Notes: generated from the sequence alone by a model not told the origin. A DNA stretch of 64,000 nt from Pictodentalium vernedei (GCA_031216915.1 CM062297.1:533780971-533844970); one strand, 5' to 3'; numbered from the stretch's first letter, positions 21,441-33,356 are shown. Translations and numbers: made by a program.

Positions 21441-22620
21441 CACATAATATTTATAGTTGTTATCTGGTAGAGTGCTAGTTTTTTTGGCAAGTTGCCTCAA
21501 GGCCCTCTCCAGTAAATTTTAACAAAATAAATCATTTTCAGGAAATATCTTTTGCTTCAGGCTAAATTTTAATCTGTGTGTCCTAATCCATGATGGTACA
21601 CGTTTGACATTATTCTACATTAAATGGAAATAAGCTGACCTGGGACTACTTTATCTTTATACCACATGTGTTTTAAAGAATTTTATGTAATGGTTATAAT
21701 GAATATTATGGGATAAACTGTCATTTTCTTATTTTCAAATCGCATTATCAACTTACATTATCATACAAATGTTCATAACTTTGAAATAAGATAGGTTATG
21801 TGTAGGCCTGATCACTATTAAATGGGTTAAATGGTTTTGCCTTGGAAGACAATATTGCAACTTTTTACAAAACGGTTTAGAAATTCATTGCTACTGATGA
21901 ATAATACATCTGCCTGGCTGAATTGATGAATAAATGTTTATTTTATGAAGATGAACAAATGGTTTTGGTGTAGAATATCGAAATGTTTCAAAATACTTGT
22001 TGGTGAAAAATGTATTCTTTGTATCTGATACTTTGAGCAATATGATATTTTTTATTGACTGATATTTATCACAAACTACTTCACCTGCATTTCATATGAA
22101 GGATTTAATCAGTTGACACTGACAGTAGCTGTCTTTTATCATGACAGAAATTCCAGTGCCATATCACAAATCATCTTCAGTTGAAGTTGGCTAGGTGCCT
22201 TGCCAATAATGAAAATCAATAGCTTCGTGAGCTTGACATATCCCATGATGTCACTATTTTCTTTTGCGGTTTATCATGATCCTGTAAAATGCTGGAACTG
22301 AGGTGTATGTTTTTTTCTTGACATAGATAGGCATGGAAGATGCCAAAGATTAATTTGTTATGGTTATGCTTAACAGGTCCATTACTTCTTTCCAAGATTG
22401 GGCTAGAGGGTGGGGGTGCCCAACCATGAATTGCTTTTAACCATCAGTTGCTTCTGTACTCATACCTTTGCTTCTTGGTGAGCTAATCAGACAGAGTCTA
22501 CAGTTATTATAATTAGCCAATTGACAATGTCATGGTAAAATCCATGGCAGAATATCAAGGCTTGTACCAAGTCTTTGCTGATTGGCATGGCTGTTTTCTG
22601 GGGCTGGTCCAACTCATTTA
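21441..22620. other. Non-coding stretch
   Basis: No gene is seen. 'ATCTGGTAGAGTGCTAG' near 21464 is a family U end without its partner. Confidence 0.4.
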
Positions 22621-23023
22621 CAGAGTTCCTGCAAGGCCTTGGATTCAAGGAATGGCCTTGAATTGGACTAAGGGTCATTCAAGGCCTTGAAATCCAGGAA
22701 AATGTGTCAGGAGGTCTTGAAAAGCCTTCAATATTCATGAAATAAAAATGCTGACGAAGCATATAACCATAATTATATATACACATACATAATTATATAG
22801 TTTTATATGTCGGAGTTAGTGAAGGCATAGTCGTAACAAGGACCCTCTAGTCATAACCTCCTTCTCCTCCCACTTCCCTACTTCAGAAAAACAAAACTTT
22901 TAAGACAGGGCCTTGAAAATCCTTGAGTATGGCTATTGTGGGTTCTTGAAAAATGCTGAAATATATCAAGAAATGGCCTTGCATATCCTTGAATTTTATC
23001 AGTCCTTGCCTGCAGGAACCCTG
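22621..23023. repeat. Foldback element with CAGRGTTCCTGC ends
   Basis: The left end 'CAGAGTTCCTGCAAGGCCTT' pairs with the right end, read in reverse as 'CAGGGTTCCTGCAGGCAAGG'. Repeated 'AAGGCCTTGAA' motifs lie inside. CAGGGTTCC-like ends resemble non-autonomous hAT elements, but no 8-base duplication is visible. Confidence 0.6.
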
Positions 23024-23895
23024 GTATATCACCAAACTAGCAACCATCTGTGAATCAGAATCTGTAACAGTTGTATGCCCAGGCAAAGGTCTTTGAACAT
23101 GCTATTTATCAGGCAATAGCAGTCTATCCAACTACTAACTTACAAGACAAAGAATTGGGGAGGTGTTGCACCCCTTACGCTCCCCAGGATAGCTCAAACT
23201 GTGATGGTAGTGCCATTATTTGATTTTGGGGGTATGGTATACCCTGACCGGTATAAGGCCATACTATACCCCCAAAATGATTGAGTTATGACCCTACATC
23301 CAAGCTTGGACTATTATTAACAGTGTTGCACTTTTAATATCTTTTCAAAAGTGCTGGAAGACAAAATGATGATTTCATTCCCTGTGTATCTAATTAGCTA
23401 TTTCATCACTGATGTCGATCTTCAAATGATGGTTGTGCATTTTTAAATCTACCTTCATTGATGAAATACTGTTATGTGACACATTTTAGAAAGGCTCCAA
23501 GAGCTCTTTCCAGAGGTTTTTTACTTAAACTAGCATATTATTAAATTATGAATGATCTGGAATAATTGAGGCCACTAAAATAGAGTTGGCTTAAGGTAGA
23601 TCAAATGTATCCCATATATTAAATGTCTACTCTTCTCTTTAGCTCTATCTTTGAAAAATAAACTTTTGTCAGTGTATGACTTACTATGAATTAGCAGCAT
23701 CATAACCTAATGGAGCTTGTGCTCTTTTCTTTTATATGCATTGGAGAATGCCTATATGCACATATTTATGAACTGTAGCAAAGTTGATTTTGAGAATAAA
23801 ACAGATGGTCCACATTTAACAACACTATTGCTAATAACAAGTAATACACTGTACACTCTGACACTAAATCACCAAATTAATATCGCACCTTGAAA
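23024..23895. other. Non-coding stretch with one hairpin
   Basis: 23224-23280 forms a hairpin with arms 'TTTTGGGGGTATGGTATAC' and its imperfect complement. Nothing else is supported. Confidence 0.5.
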
Positions 23896-24115
23896 TTGCT
23901 AACCCATTGGCTAACATGTCTTACAGATGATGAACTTTACATAATCAATTTTTTCCAAAAAACAAAACTTTTTTAATTCTTCAAAACATAGCTGTGACAT
24001 CTCATTGCAACCAGGTCCCAAGAGCTTGTTCTAATGTGGACACATAAGCTGTATTCTCAAAGCAATAAAACCTAAATTTGAATGGCAATTTTTCATGTTT
24101 AACAATGTCTAATGC
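23896..24115. repeat. Diverged palindromic MITE, subfamily P2
   Basis: 'GCTAACCCATTGG' at the left, a central 'CAAAACATAGCTGTGACATC' block and its weak complement 'ACACATAAGCTGTATTC' suggest an old P2 copy. Confidence 0.4.
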
Positions 24116-24171
24116 AGCCATCTTTTTCTTGTATTTCACCAGTTAGCTAGCTAAGTAATATTTGAATTTCT

Positions 24172-24500
24172 TTTAAAATCAAGTTATGGCTACTTTAAAG
24201 CAGCTCTGCTTTAACCCTTTACCTAATGAATTGGCCACTCCACCCGCATAATATGCATATTCAGCCATTGAAAAAATATTATTTTTTAAATTTCAACAAA
24301 CTCATATCATGTGACCTCTCATTGGAATGAGCTCATTCCAACAAAGGGTCATACGATATGGGTTGGTTGAAATTTTTTTACTTTAAAAAATTTGAAAAAA
24401 TAATAAATTTTGACACCATCTGCAATGGGGAAAGGATTAAAGCAGCCATTACTTGTGTTTGATGCAAACTGCAATAGAATCTGGCATCATGAAATAATTA
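24172..24500. repeat. Hairpin repeat, family T, split by a MITE
   Basis: 'AAAATCAAGTTATGGCTACT...GCAGCTCTGCT' on the left and 'AGCAGCCATTACTTG' on the right are the two arms. A P1 MITE sits in the loop at a TTAA. Confidence 0.65.
24211..24440. repeat. Palindromic TTAA MITE, family P1
   Basis: The ends are 'TTAACCCTTTACCTAATG' and 'GGGGAAAGGATTAA'. The centre 'CATTGGAATGAGCTCATTCC' is self-complementary. Confidence 0.85.
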
Positions 24501-24786
24501 ATAAGAGGACTAAACTATTTACAGGAGTATATTTTGCTAACTAGCATCAGGATTCTACCTCAGCTAGGTTGTAGAATATATTTGTACTGAGCAGGAAATC
24601 TACCTGCAGCAGGCAGAGTCAAGTGCTCATACTGGTGGTGGTTAGGTCTAGAAATTTTTATTGGTAACAGGACACTATGAACATTCATGGCATGCACGAA
24701 GTATGTGTGTGGATTCTAAACCTTATCACTCTTTCTTTCACCATACTAATCATTGCTTGATTCTTACATCCACTAAATGCATGTAG

Positions 24787-24888
24787 GAAACATACAAATA
24801 CAAAGAGCTTGATGATGAGATAGAAGAGGAATTGAGATTAGAAATGGAAGCCATCGAGCAAGAAAAGCAGGATATGATTGAAATGAAG
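24787..24888 (+). CDS. Host gene exon (unknown acidic coiled-coil protein)
   Basis: This 102-base exon has an AG acceptor at 24785-24786 and a GT donor at 24889 (AAG|GTGAGA). It is open in one frame for exactly 34 codons (phase 0 at both ends). The translation starts 'ETYKYKELDDEIEEELRLEM' and ends 'KQDMIEMK'. It is rich in Glu, Lys and Leu/Ile at heptad-like spacing, so a coiled coil is likely. The sequence stands out from its AT-rich intron surroundings by codon-like composition. Exons at 44756 and 55289 are on the same strand and phase-compatible, so I place them in one gene. I do not recognise the protein; the compartment and role are unknown. Confidence 0.75.
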
Positions 24889-25522
24889 GTGAGAAGTGTA
24901 AGTGGATTGCCAGAGACTAGATATTTACTCTCTTTATTTTGATGTAGATATTCCCTGAAATATGAAAAATTATTATTATATAATTTTTATTATATATATT
25001 AAATTTATTATTTTATTTTGCTCCCTCAGTAAGAAATTCACCCACTCATATATGATTGATTGAACTTCGCTGTTGAACAATTAAGTTTACTACCTTTTAT
25101 GACCAGAGTGATGTTGTAAAACAAAATTATATCATTCTAGGAGTTGAAATTTTTAACTTTAAATATGTTAAAAAATTTGGGTATGTCATTGATTCACTAA
25201 AATCTAATTTAGCTGCCAGTAATTTTCAGACTGACTCATTCCATTGTAGTGTTTTCAATAAACTATTGCAGTATTTAATTTGGAGAGTCCATACAATTAT
25301 TTTATTAGGTACAACTTATCAAATGTTGAACAACATGACCATGAATGACTCTCTTCCCTCAAGATCGAGACTCTGTGTTGTTTCATTCCTTGACCAGCAT
25401 TAGTGCAAGTGATGTTTTTAACATGAAAGTATGTTTCATCATCATTCTGACATACTATGCATTGTCATTGCATTCCACTGTGTTTCAAGTTTAAGTGAGT
25501 ATATCAAATGCTGAAACATCCC

Positions 25523-25737
25523 CATGGGAACCCTAGAGGTGGAACAGGCTTGTTTTCTGCAGTAAACAAGTTCTGCCTTACCAGTAAAATAGGCTCAACA
25601 CCTGGGGTGGAAGTTCTCTAAAGAGGGTGGCACGGGTATAAACGATTGGCTGAACTAGACTTCATACCCAGGTTGTGGTCATTATATAGCTAAAGATGTT
25701 GAAAGTGACCTTAAGCACCAATCAATAAATAAATGCT
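25523..25737 (+). repeat. SINE2 copy
   Basis: It runs from 'GGGAACCCTAGAGGTGGAAC' through 'AACAAGTTCTGCCTTACC', 'ACCTGGGGTGGAAGTTCTCT' and 'AACGATTGGCTGAAC' to the tail 'GTGACCTTAAGCACCAATCA' plus AATAAATAAAT. Confidence 0.82.
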
Positions 25738-25984
25738 GAAACTGAAGTGTATGGGTTTTTTTCCTGACAAAAAGAAGCATGGATTAAGCAAAGAGTATTT
25801 TTATGATTAGGCTCGGGGTATTTTGACCAGACCAAACTTTGACAATGAGACCATAATTCAGTTCTTCTGTCCAAGTTTGGACTAATATTAACAATGATGT
25901 GCTTTAATGCTATTTTAGATTAATTTAAATGGTGGTATGACATGATATGACCCTGGCTGTTGAAAGTAATATTAGACCCCAACC

Positions 25985-26375
25985 AACAAACAAACAGTCA
26001 CACTGGTATAATAGGACCTTGTCATCAATAGCATGAGTGTGAGTTCTCAAAAGTGGACAGCATTATGATAAACATATCATATAAACTTGACTTTATCCTT
26101 GTGTTGTGGCCACTTTATAGCCATAGGTGCTGAAAGTGACCATAAATCAAAATAAAGAAGAAAATGTAAGTTTTTTTTCCTTTAATAAACATTGTTGTTG
26201 ACCACCCATTGGATGTGACTTTACAGAACCATTGAAATCGGATTCTTATGGGAACTCAGGGACGTGGATGATGCTTGCCTAGTTTTGAAGACAAGTTCTG
26301 ATGTACTGGTATAATTGAACCTCATAACCAATACCTGAAGTGGGACTGATCTCCAAAGTGGGCAGTATAATTATA
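25985..26375 (+). repeat. Two truncated SINE2 copies
   Basis: 25990-26160 lacks the 5' part and ends 'GTGCTGAAAGTGACCATAAA'. 26247-26375 keeps the 5' part ('GGGAACTCAGGGACGTGG...AACCAATACCTGAAGTGGGA') and lacks the tail. Confidence 0.65.
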
Positions 26376-27100
26376 TGCAAATGCCTAAATATGAATCGAT
26401 GTATGAGTCAGTATCAGATTTGGCCAAAATTGGAGTTGACAAAAGTGAAAAAAATAAAGTGCACAACGAGTTTGGTTTAATGAAATTTTTTATAAAATGT
26501 ACATTAATTGAAATGAAAACATGAAGAACAGAGCTTAATGATCCTTTCATCATCTCCATATGTCATCTTGAAGTTTACTGCTCATACAGAATGTTCATAC
26601 TGTAACATAAGCATATATTGACTTATTTACTTACTTTTTCTATCAACCAAATAAAACAATTCTAGGCAAATATTAAGCTTTTTGACCTCATCCAAAGTTG
26701 GAACATAAAAGAATGGGCAAACCTGATTTTTCTCAATGGGAAATCCCAGTAACAAACAAATTTGTCCCAGAAGTAAATATTTCACCAGTAAGGTAATTGT
26801 CAGTGAATAAGATCTTGAGATTGCAGCATGTTGAACTATGGGACTAAATAGGATATGAATAATGTTATAAATATTACACAAAAAGTAAGGTTTTTTTAAT
26901 TTGCAAGTTATTCCTAAAAACCCAAACACCATACTTTACAGAAAGGAAATGGATGTTACATGGCAGACACCATTTGGTTGCAGGATGGAAATTTTCAACA
27001 TCTCAACAAACTAATATTAAAAGACTTATACAGAATGTTCCCTGCATGCAAAGTGTACCTTGAACAAAACAACATGTATCATATAAAACCCCATCTTTAT
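26376..27100. other. Non-coding intron sequence
   Basis: No exon or repeat is supported. A 101-codon minus-strand open frame (26627-26932) has no motif and is treated as chance. Confidence 0.4.
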
Positions 27101-27571
27101 TAACCCTTTGAACCCTAGCTGCCACTTTTCCGGCCAAAAACATTATATGCCATAACGTTATTAAACCCTTTACCCAACGAATCCGCCCGCGTAATATGCA
27201 AATTCAGCAGTTGAAAAAATAATATTTTCCAAACAAATTTCAACAAAACCATATCATGTGAACCCTTGTTGGAACGAGCTCGTTCCAATGAGGGGTCACA
27301 TGATATGGGTTTGTTGAAAATTTTGTTGAAAAATTAAAAAATGATATTTTAAATAATAAATTTTGATATCGTCTTTATCGTTGGGTAAAGGGTTAAATAG
27401 GATGGCTGTTCAGTAAACATGTGAGATAGACCAATCAATATTTTCAGTGTGCAGCCCAAAGGCTGCATGTTGAAAATATTGATTGGTCTACCCCAAATAA
27501 TGAATATGGACTCTTCTAATTGTTGCCATTGAACTGGCATGGAAGATACCACCAGAGTTCAAAGGGTTAAT
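27101..27571. repeat. Palindromic TTAA MITE, family R, split by a P1 MITE
   Basis: The outer ends are 'TTAACCCTTTGAACCCT' and 'AGAGTTCAAAGGGTTAA'. The central palindrome 'TAGACCAATCAATATTTTCA' and its complement lie at 27428-27491. The P1 element at 27161-27396 is inserted near the left end. Confidence 0.8.
27161..27396. repeat. Palindromic TTAA MITE, family P1
   Basis: 'TTAAACCCTTTACCCAACGA' pairs with 'CGTTGGGTAAAGGGTTAA'. The centre is 'TTGGAACGAGCTCGTTCCAA'. It is one of the better preserved copies. Confidence 0.88.
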
Positions 27572-27937
27572 CTACTACTTTTTTGTCCACATCATAGCTA
27601 CATATGTTTCCATCTCAAAAATGCACACCATAACTATTGAGTTATTTGTGGAACAGTGTGCCAACATTTTTCTTAATTAATATTCCAAAATATTGCCATA
27701 AAATATTCTTGGCCATGGTGTTATTGATCATGTACCAAAGTTAATTCTCTCCTATAACATGTGTATCTCCTATAACAAAAGCTCCTTTCCATATATTTAT
27801 CAAAACAAAACAAGCAACAACGTTATTATTTATAACCATTTATTACAAAAATGGAGATTAAAGTTTTGATACAAACTAATTATCATTGCATACATACAAT
27901 ATTAACTTTCCTGCTAATTATATCTCTTCCTGAAACA
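27572..27937. other. Non-coding intron sequence
   Basis: I see nothing that can be named. Confidence 0.4.
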
Positions 27938-28221
27938 AAGCTCTGTCCAAGCCTGGAAATAAGCAGACTGTCATCTGCAGAATGAGGTCCCCCCAGAGGG
28001 GGAATTTGGTGATGCTGCCCTGCACAGCAGGGTAACATCACTAAATTCACCCTCTGTGAACCTCAATCTGAATCAAAGTCTTAGGCCTTAATAGAAAGAG
28101 GAACCCAGAGGATATATTGGTAGGTTCTAGCCACTGTATGGGATAGTATCAGCAAATTCACCCTCTGGGGATCTCCATCTGCAAATGACAGAATGCTTAT
28201 TTCCACACTTGGCTTTGCTAT
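27938..28221. repeat. Foldback element with about 75-bp inverted ends
   Basis: The left arm 'CCTGGAAATAAGCAGACTGT', 'CATCTGCAGAATGAGGTCCC' and 'AGAGGGGGAATTTGGTGATG' is mirrored by the right arm ending at 'TTCCACACTTGGCTTTGC'. A second small palindrome (GCTGCCCTGCACAGCAGGGTA) sits inside. Confidence 0.8.
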
Positions 28222-29182
28222 TTCAGTAATGAAATAACATAAATTATGACAATTTGACCAGTCATGATTCTTGTACATAAATATATTTGAAAACATTATT
28301 TATAAAAAAAAAGGTTTAAGAAATACTGAATATGGAATCTAACTGCATGTGCATTGGTTTCTGGATGCAAACATTATTGCAGTAAATTTGACATTCCCTT
28401 TCAATGTGTGTGATTGCTGTAATTACTTATGCTGTTACAGTAGGGATTGTTCTAGGAAAGAAATAGTGCAATTGTTTACTGATGAGTTCTCCCCCGAGCA
28501 CCATGACAGTGTAGAAATTAGAAGTACACAAGAACATCTTCATAGAACTGTATTTTTTAATTTTGTGATTTCTCCATGAAGATTATTAAATTTGTGTTAC
28601 ATTAAAGACATTCATGTAAAATATGCATAAGGGTCCACCTACCTAAAGACTAATTTTGAAAGTTTGTTAATTTGAATAATCTTGCAACTTTTTGTTCCTT
28701 CCTGTGGAAATGTGACATTCTCACAGACAGCAAGTTAGGATTCCGTCAAGAGGGATTGCTCATTATTTTGCATCTATTGTAAATTGTTGAAATCTTATAT
28801 TTTAGTGCTAAATTATCATTTATAACCAAACATCTCATTATTGAGCAAAACATTTTCCTTGATTGGTCGATAAAACTAAAAAAAACAAAACAATTGGGAC
28901 ATAAATTAACTGGGAATGGATGTCCCAATGAATACCTATTCACAGAATGAGTGTCTGTTGGTGTTGGCATGATAGCATTCAAGGCCATACATAACGGAAA
29001 CAGCGATATGCCACACCAGACACTGTAGGTGCAAAGGACAACTGTTTCAGTGAAATATGATATTGACTCAATTATGTTGTGGTAGTAATATAACTTTAGA
29101 TGCAGAAAGTCCTCTTATTTCCCAATGAACAGGGAATTCAAATTGGATTTAAAAAGTAACTCCATATTTTAGAAATCTCCAC
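28222..29182. other. Non-coding intron sequence
   Basis: No exon-like segment with splice borders was found. A 76-codon frame at 28349 is unsupported. Confidence 0.4.
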
Positions 29183-29436
29183 CTTTAACTCTTTACCTCT
29201 AACATGGATAGCAGATACTACTTGTGATAAAATTTTTTGAATAATTGAAAAATTTAATTTTTTTGCCTCAAAAACATAGCTTATAACTCCTCATTAGAAC
29301 AGACTCAATGAGCTTGTTTCATCAGCAGTCATAAAGTATGTTTTGCGGGTAAAAATTAAAAAAATAATAACATTTGAATATTGAGTTTTGTGAACAACAC
29401 TGGCAATATATGGCCATTTCAATGGGTAAAGGGTTA
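29183..29436. repeat. Palindromic TTAA MITE, subfamily P2
   Basis: 'TTTAACTCTTTACCTC' left, 'GGGTAAAGGGTTA' right. The centre pairs 'AAAACATAGCTTATAACTCC' with 'GTCATAAAGTATGTTTTGC'. Confidence 0.7.
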
Positions 29437-30622
29437 TATATGGTATTATGTTCAACCTTCATCTAGGATCTGGCAATTCTAGCATTTGTGCACATAATTT
29501 GCACAATATCAGTGTAATGTTTGTAGACTGTTATATCAATAAACATATTCAAATTTGCATGTTTACTTCTTTTCCGCTTCTAAATGTTAAGGTTTTTTAT
29601 TCTCCTGTTTTTGCTTTGTGTAGTTTGGCGAGATGAAATATATAATACAACATTTATTATTTACAGCTATGTGTTTTAAGTACATTTAGAGGGAATACTT
29701 TGGGCCTTCAGTATTCAATGAGTGTGGTGCAAATATTTACTATTTTTTGTGAAAATGGTTTGTTAACTTCATTACCCACTATTCGTAATTGTTATTATAA
29801 CAGATGTTTGTCAGGGACAAGAATGGTTCCCCACATGACCATAGAGTTAGAGGAGATAATTTAAAAAATCTGATAAATCTTCATAGAATTCAGACCAGTG
29901 AAACACTTGTATGACAGAATCTAAGGCTGAAATTTAAAAATTGACTCAGTTTAAATAGGTTTGTTGTTTTTCAAAGAGAAGTGAGGGTCTTCCAGATTAT
30001 TTCTGTGGGTTTTTTTTAAGTTGACCTGCCTGTAATCCTGTAATGCTGTTTTATATCAGTTTAAAAATTTTACAATTCAGTTTAGCTGTAAGTGACACAT
30101 CCTAAATCTTCATATTGCTTTTATCTTCTTCTTTTTTTAATATAACTTCTAAACACAAAACAATTTACCAGTACAAATTTGACCTGTCATTGCATATAGG
30201 TTATAGAGTACACTGCTTTTAGATGAATAAAAAATCTTGTGGTATGTTGAAAAATTATGCTGACAATCACCTAATTCCTCTTGTTTATAGACCTATTTGG
30301 CCTCAGTACATCCAATATAGGCATTAAATCTAGTATATCTTGTTTGACAGAGCTCCATGTCAAACAAGACATCTATGCATCTATAAATTGTTTAATTTTC
30401 ACTGGCAAAACTGATTATTGAATTAACAGGGTTCTGCTGTAAGTAAGGGATAAACAAGGTTGTTTTTCACATTCTAAAATAGATCTACAGACACTAAAAC
30501 TTATTATTATGTATAGGCTTACTTTGCCAAATTATGTTTGTCACATTGTTGTATCATGTTTTTTTGTTGATGTCTGATTTGTATGGAAGTGTCTTGAATC
30601 AACAGACTATAGATTACACTGG
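29437..30622. other. Non-coding intron sequence with one small hairpin
   Basis: 30339-30375 forms a stem around 'TCTTGTTTGACAGAGCTCCA'. No gene is seen. Confidence 0.4.
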
Positions 30623-30973
30623 TTTCCATGAGGTGCAGTATGTAGAATTAAGTGATGCAATTATATGATAAGAAATTGAAAACTTTAGTATTCTGTGTGT
30701 TCTGTACTGGTCTCCTATATCCTTGGTTAACTGGCATTCCCTTTATGGGGTATGTCGGTGGCCGAGTGGTGTGCGTAGTTCTGTATAGTTTCGCTAGGCC
30801 GTTGGTGCTAAAGGAAACTCACTCAGCGTAGTTTCGAACCCCTGCCATGCCATTGTAAATAAAGCCAACATCGTTTCTTGATTCTTTGGCATGCAGGAAA
30901 TTTGAAAAAGAGACATTCTTGTTGATTTCCATGAGGTGCAGGGTGTAGAATTAAGTGATGCAATTATATGATA
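30623..30973. repeat. 48-bp direct repeats flanking a tRNA-like insertion
   Basis: 30623-30670 and 30926-30973 are almost identical ('TTTCCATGAGGTGCAG', 'TAGAATTAAGTGATGCAATT', 'ATATGATA'), differing at two bases. The 255 bases between them contain the tRNA-like unit annotated separately. Confidence 0.8.
30750..30900 (+). repeat. tRNA-Ser/Leu-like SINE or tRNA pseudogene
   Basis: 'GTCGGTGGCCGAGTGGTGTG' contains a good A box (TGGCCGAGTGG). 'GTAGTTTCGAACCCCTGCCA' contains a degenerate B box and pairs with the 5' end as an acceptor stem would (GGTATGTC... with ...GCCATGCC, weak). The anticodon arm is not tRNA-like and the middle is expanded, so I do not call a functional tRNA. Confidence 0.6.
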
Positions 30974-31383
30974 TAGATTACACTTCAACCCAGATTTTTC
31001 TCTATGATTGGCTATATGTGAAACATGCTTCCAAGATAATCAAAATATTTGTTATGGGAACTCAGGATAGTTTTTTTTTTTCACACATGGAAGAAACATC
31101 TTTAGTTGATGTAAAAGTAAGAGTAGTATTTCAATGACACACTTCTGATTATTAATGTTGCCAATTATGTGTGTTGGAAAATGGGTAGAAAATCCTGCAA
31201 ACCTTTCAACCAAGAATAAGTTGAGTGGTTAAAATATGGAGTACTGATTCAAATGAGTTGTGGGAATTCAGAAAAAAATGTCGAATTGATGATTTTATAA
31301 GTAGGATGAGAAAAGAATTTTGAATTTGATGAAATGTTTTTGTGAAAGTGGGTAATTCATAATTCCATGTAGCCTAATATGAT
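30974..31383. other. Non-coding intron sequence
   Basis: Nothing recognisable. Confidence 0.4.
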
Positions 31384-31623
31384 TTAACCCTTTATCCAAT
31401 GGAGACGATATCAAAATTTGTGATTTTAAATATTATTGTTTCAAAATATTTCAACAAAACCATATTATGTGACCCCTCATTGGAACGAGCTCGATGACCT
31501 TGTTTGCAATGAGGGGTCACATGATATAGTTCTTTTGTAATTTCTGAATTTTTTTATTTTTTCAAGTGCTGAATTTGCATATTTCGTGGGCGGATGTGGC
31601 CGATTCGTTAGGTAAAGGGTTAA
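31384..31623. repeat. Palindromic TTAA MITE, family P1
   Basis: 'TTAACCCTTTATCCAATG' and 'GTTAGGTAAAGGGTTAA' ends. 'ATGTGACCCCTCATTGGAAC' is mirrored by 'GCAATGAGGGGTCACATGAT'. Confidence 0.88.
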
Positions 31624-31983
31624 AATTTACTTGGTGTGACAAGCCATCATTGTTACTAAAAAAGTCAACACCAGTTGTAACCTATTTTCAGGTTCCCTTA
31701 AATAATACTGCAAGTCAGAATATAAATATTTTATTTCTTTATTTCCACTACCTCTCTCATATTCCCAGCCACCCCTTGCCCGTTTTTTGGGGGGAAGTTA
31801 ATAGTACATGTCTCCATCTGATTTGAAACATATGCAAAGAACATGACACCATTATCATGTTACTAACCTGCTTCAGTAAAGAACCCTGATAGCAGCTTCC
31901 AGAACAGAGATAGGTTTTATTTAGTACACAAATAAGTCTGAAGCATTGGACATTATCTCCTAGCTAGGAGATATCAGTTCATG

Positions 31984-32235
31984 ATTAACCCTTTACCTAA
32001 CAAAAACAGTCACATTCACCTGCATAATTTACAAATTGAGCAGCTGAAAAAGAAAGTGTTTTAAAAAAAATGTCAACAAAACTATATAATGTGACCCCTC
32101 ATTGGAATGTGCTCATTCCAGTTTCCAATGAAGGGGTCAAATGATTTTGTTTTATGTATATTTTATGGAATAATTTAAACAGGAATTAATTGAAATACTG
32201 AAGATTGATATTGTTTGCATTGGGTAAACGGTTAA
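31984..32235. repeat. Palindromic TTAA MITE, family P1
   Basis: 'TTAACCCTTTACCTAAC' and 'TTGGGTAAACGGTTAA' ends. The centre 'GACCCCTCATTGGAATG' is mirrored by 'CCAATGAAGGGGTC'. Confidence 0.82.
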
Positions 32236-32548
32236 GTTATAAAGTCGTTGACATTAGGAAATATGCTTCCATACACGTTATCACTATTATATCTGTACTG
32301 TGTTTATTCAGTGTATTATGTTATGTTTATTTATCTAGCAGATTTGATGTAGTTTCAATATTTTTTTCATGTATTAATTTGTTGTAGATTGTTGTCAATT
32401 TAATTCCATTTAAACAAAATTTTATTATGATTATTAATACTGTTTCGTATAAGTTTAATAAAATTTACCAATAGACATTACATGATTGTGTAATGTCTTT
32501 GAAAGACAGTGTAGAAGAATAATGGAACTCTTTATTGCAGCTAATCGC

Positions 32549-32776
32549 TTAAACCTTTGCCCAACCTGAATAGAAGATGACATATGCAAAATAATAACTA
32601 AAAAAAATTCATTTTTTGGCCTCTAAAACATAGCTCATGACCCCTCACTGGAATGAGTTCAACAAGATCCTTCCAATGATAGATCATCAGCTATGTTTTC
32701 AGGCAAAAATTGAAAAACATAATAAAATATGAATAACGATGACAGGTATGGCCAATATCTGTTAGGTAAAGTGCTA
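32549..32776. repeat. Palindromic TTAA MITE, subfamily P2
   Basis: 'TTAAACCTTTGCCCAACC' and 'GTTAGGTAAAGTGCTAA' ends. The centre is 'AAAACATAGCTCATGACCCC' with its complement near 32690. Confidence 0.75.
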
Positions 32777-32839
32777 ACAGAAAGACTCATTTAACCAGAA
32801 TGTGGTCAATTCTTTGATACCTGGTTATCAATTGACTAT

Positions 32840-33321
32840 TTAACCCTTAACCCTTTACCCAACGCAGACGATACCAAAATTTATTATTATAAATATCATT
32901 TTTTTTAATTTTTCAAAAAATTTCAGCAAAACCATATCATGTGACCCCTCGTTGGAACGAGCTCGACGAGCTCATTCCAACGAGGGGTCACATGATATGG
33001 TTTTGTTGAAATTTTTTGAAAAATAATATTTTTTCAACTGCTGAATTTGGATATTATGCGGGCGGATGCAGGCGATTCGTTGGGTAAAGGGTTAAAGGCC
33101 TATTTTTGACCTCAGAACAGATGCCTTTATCATACCATCATGAGAAAGTCCAACTGATGAGTGACAAATTATCTATGAAGTGGTTTCTAGTTCCAGTTGA
33201 GTCTTAGCTGCTGTAACAGGCAGCCTTGACTTGACTAGAAATCACTGCTAAGCGACTGTGCATATAAAGGCTCTGGGCTATTGGTAATTCAGGACCCATG
33301 TCCATGGCCTTAAGGATTAAA
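32840..33321. repeat. Palindromic TTAA MITE, family Q-like, split by a P1 MITE
   Basis: 'TTTAACCCTTAA' on the left and 'GCCTTAAGGATTAAA' on the right resemble family Q ends. The hairpin around 'CTGTAACAGGCAGCC' lies at 33180-33242. Confidence 0.55.
32847..33095. repeat. Best-preserved palindromic TTAA MITE (P1)
   Basis: This 249-base copy has ends 'TTAACCCTTTACCCAACG' and 'CGTTGGGTAAAGGGTTAA'. It has a nearly perfect central palindrome, 'GTGACCCCTCGTTGGAACGA' followed by 'GCTCGACGAGC' and its complement. It serves as the family reference in this window. Confidence 0.92.
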
Positions 33322-33356
33322 GTATTATATTTTGTTTATATTGTATTCTCATGAAT

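Noticed and set aside
30750..30850. A tRNA-Ser gene
   Set aside because: The A box is good, but anticodon arm and variable region are not tRNA-like and the B box is degenerate.
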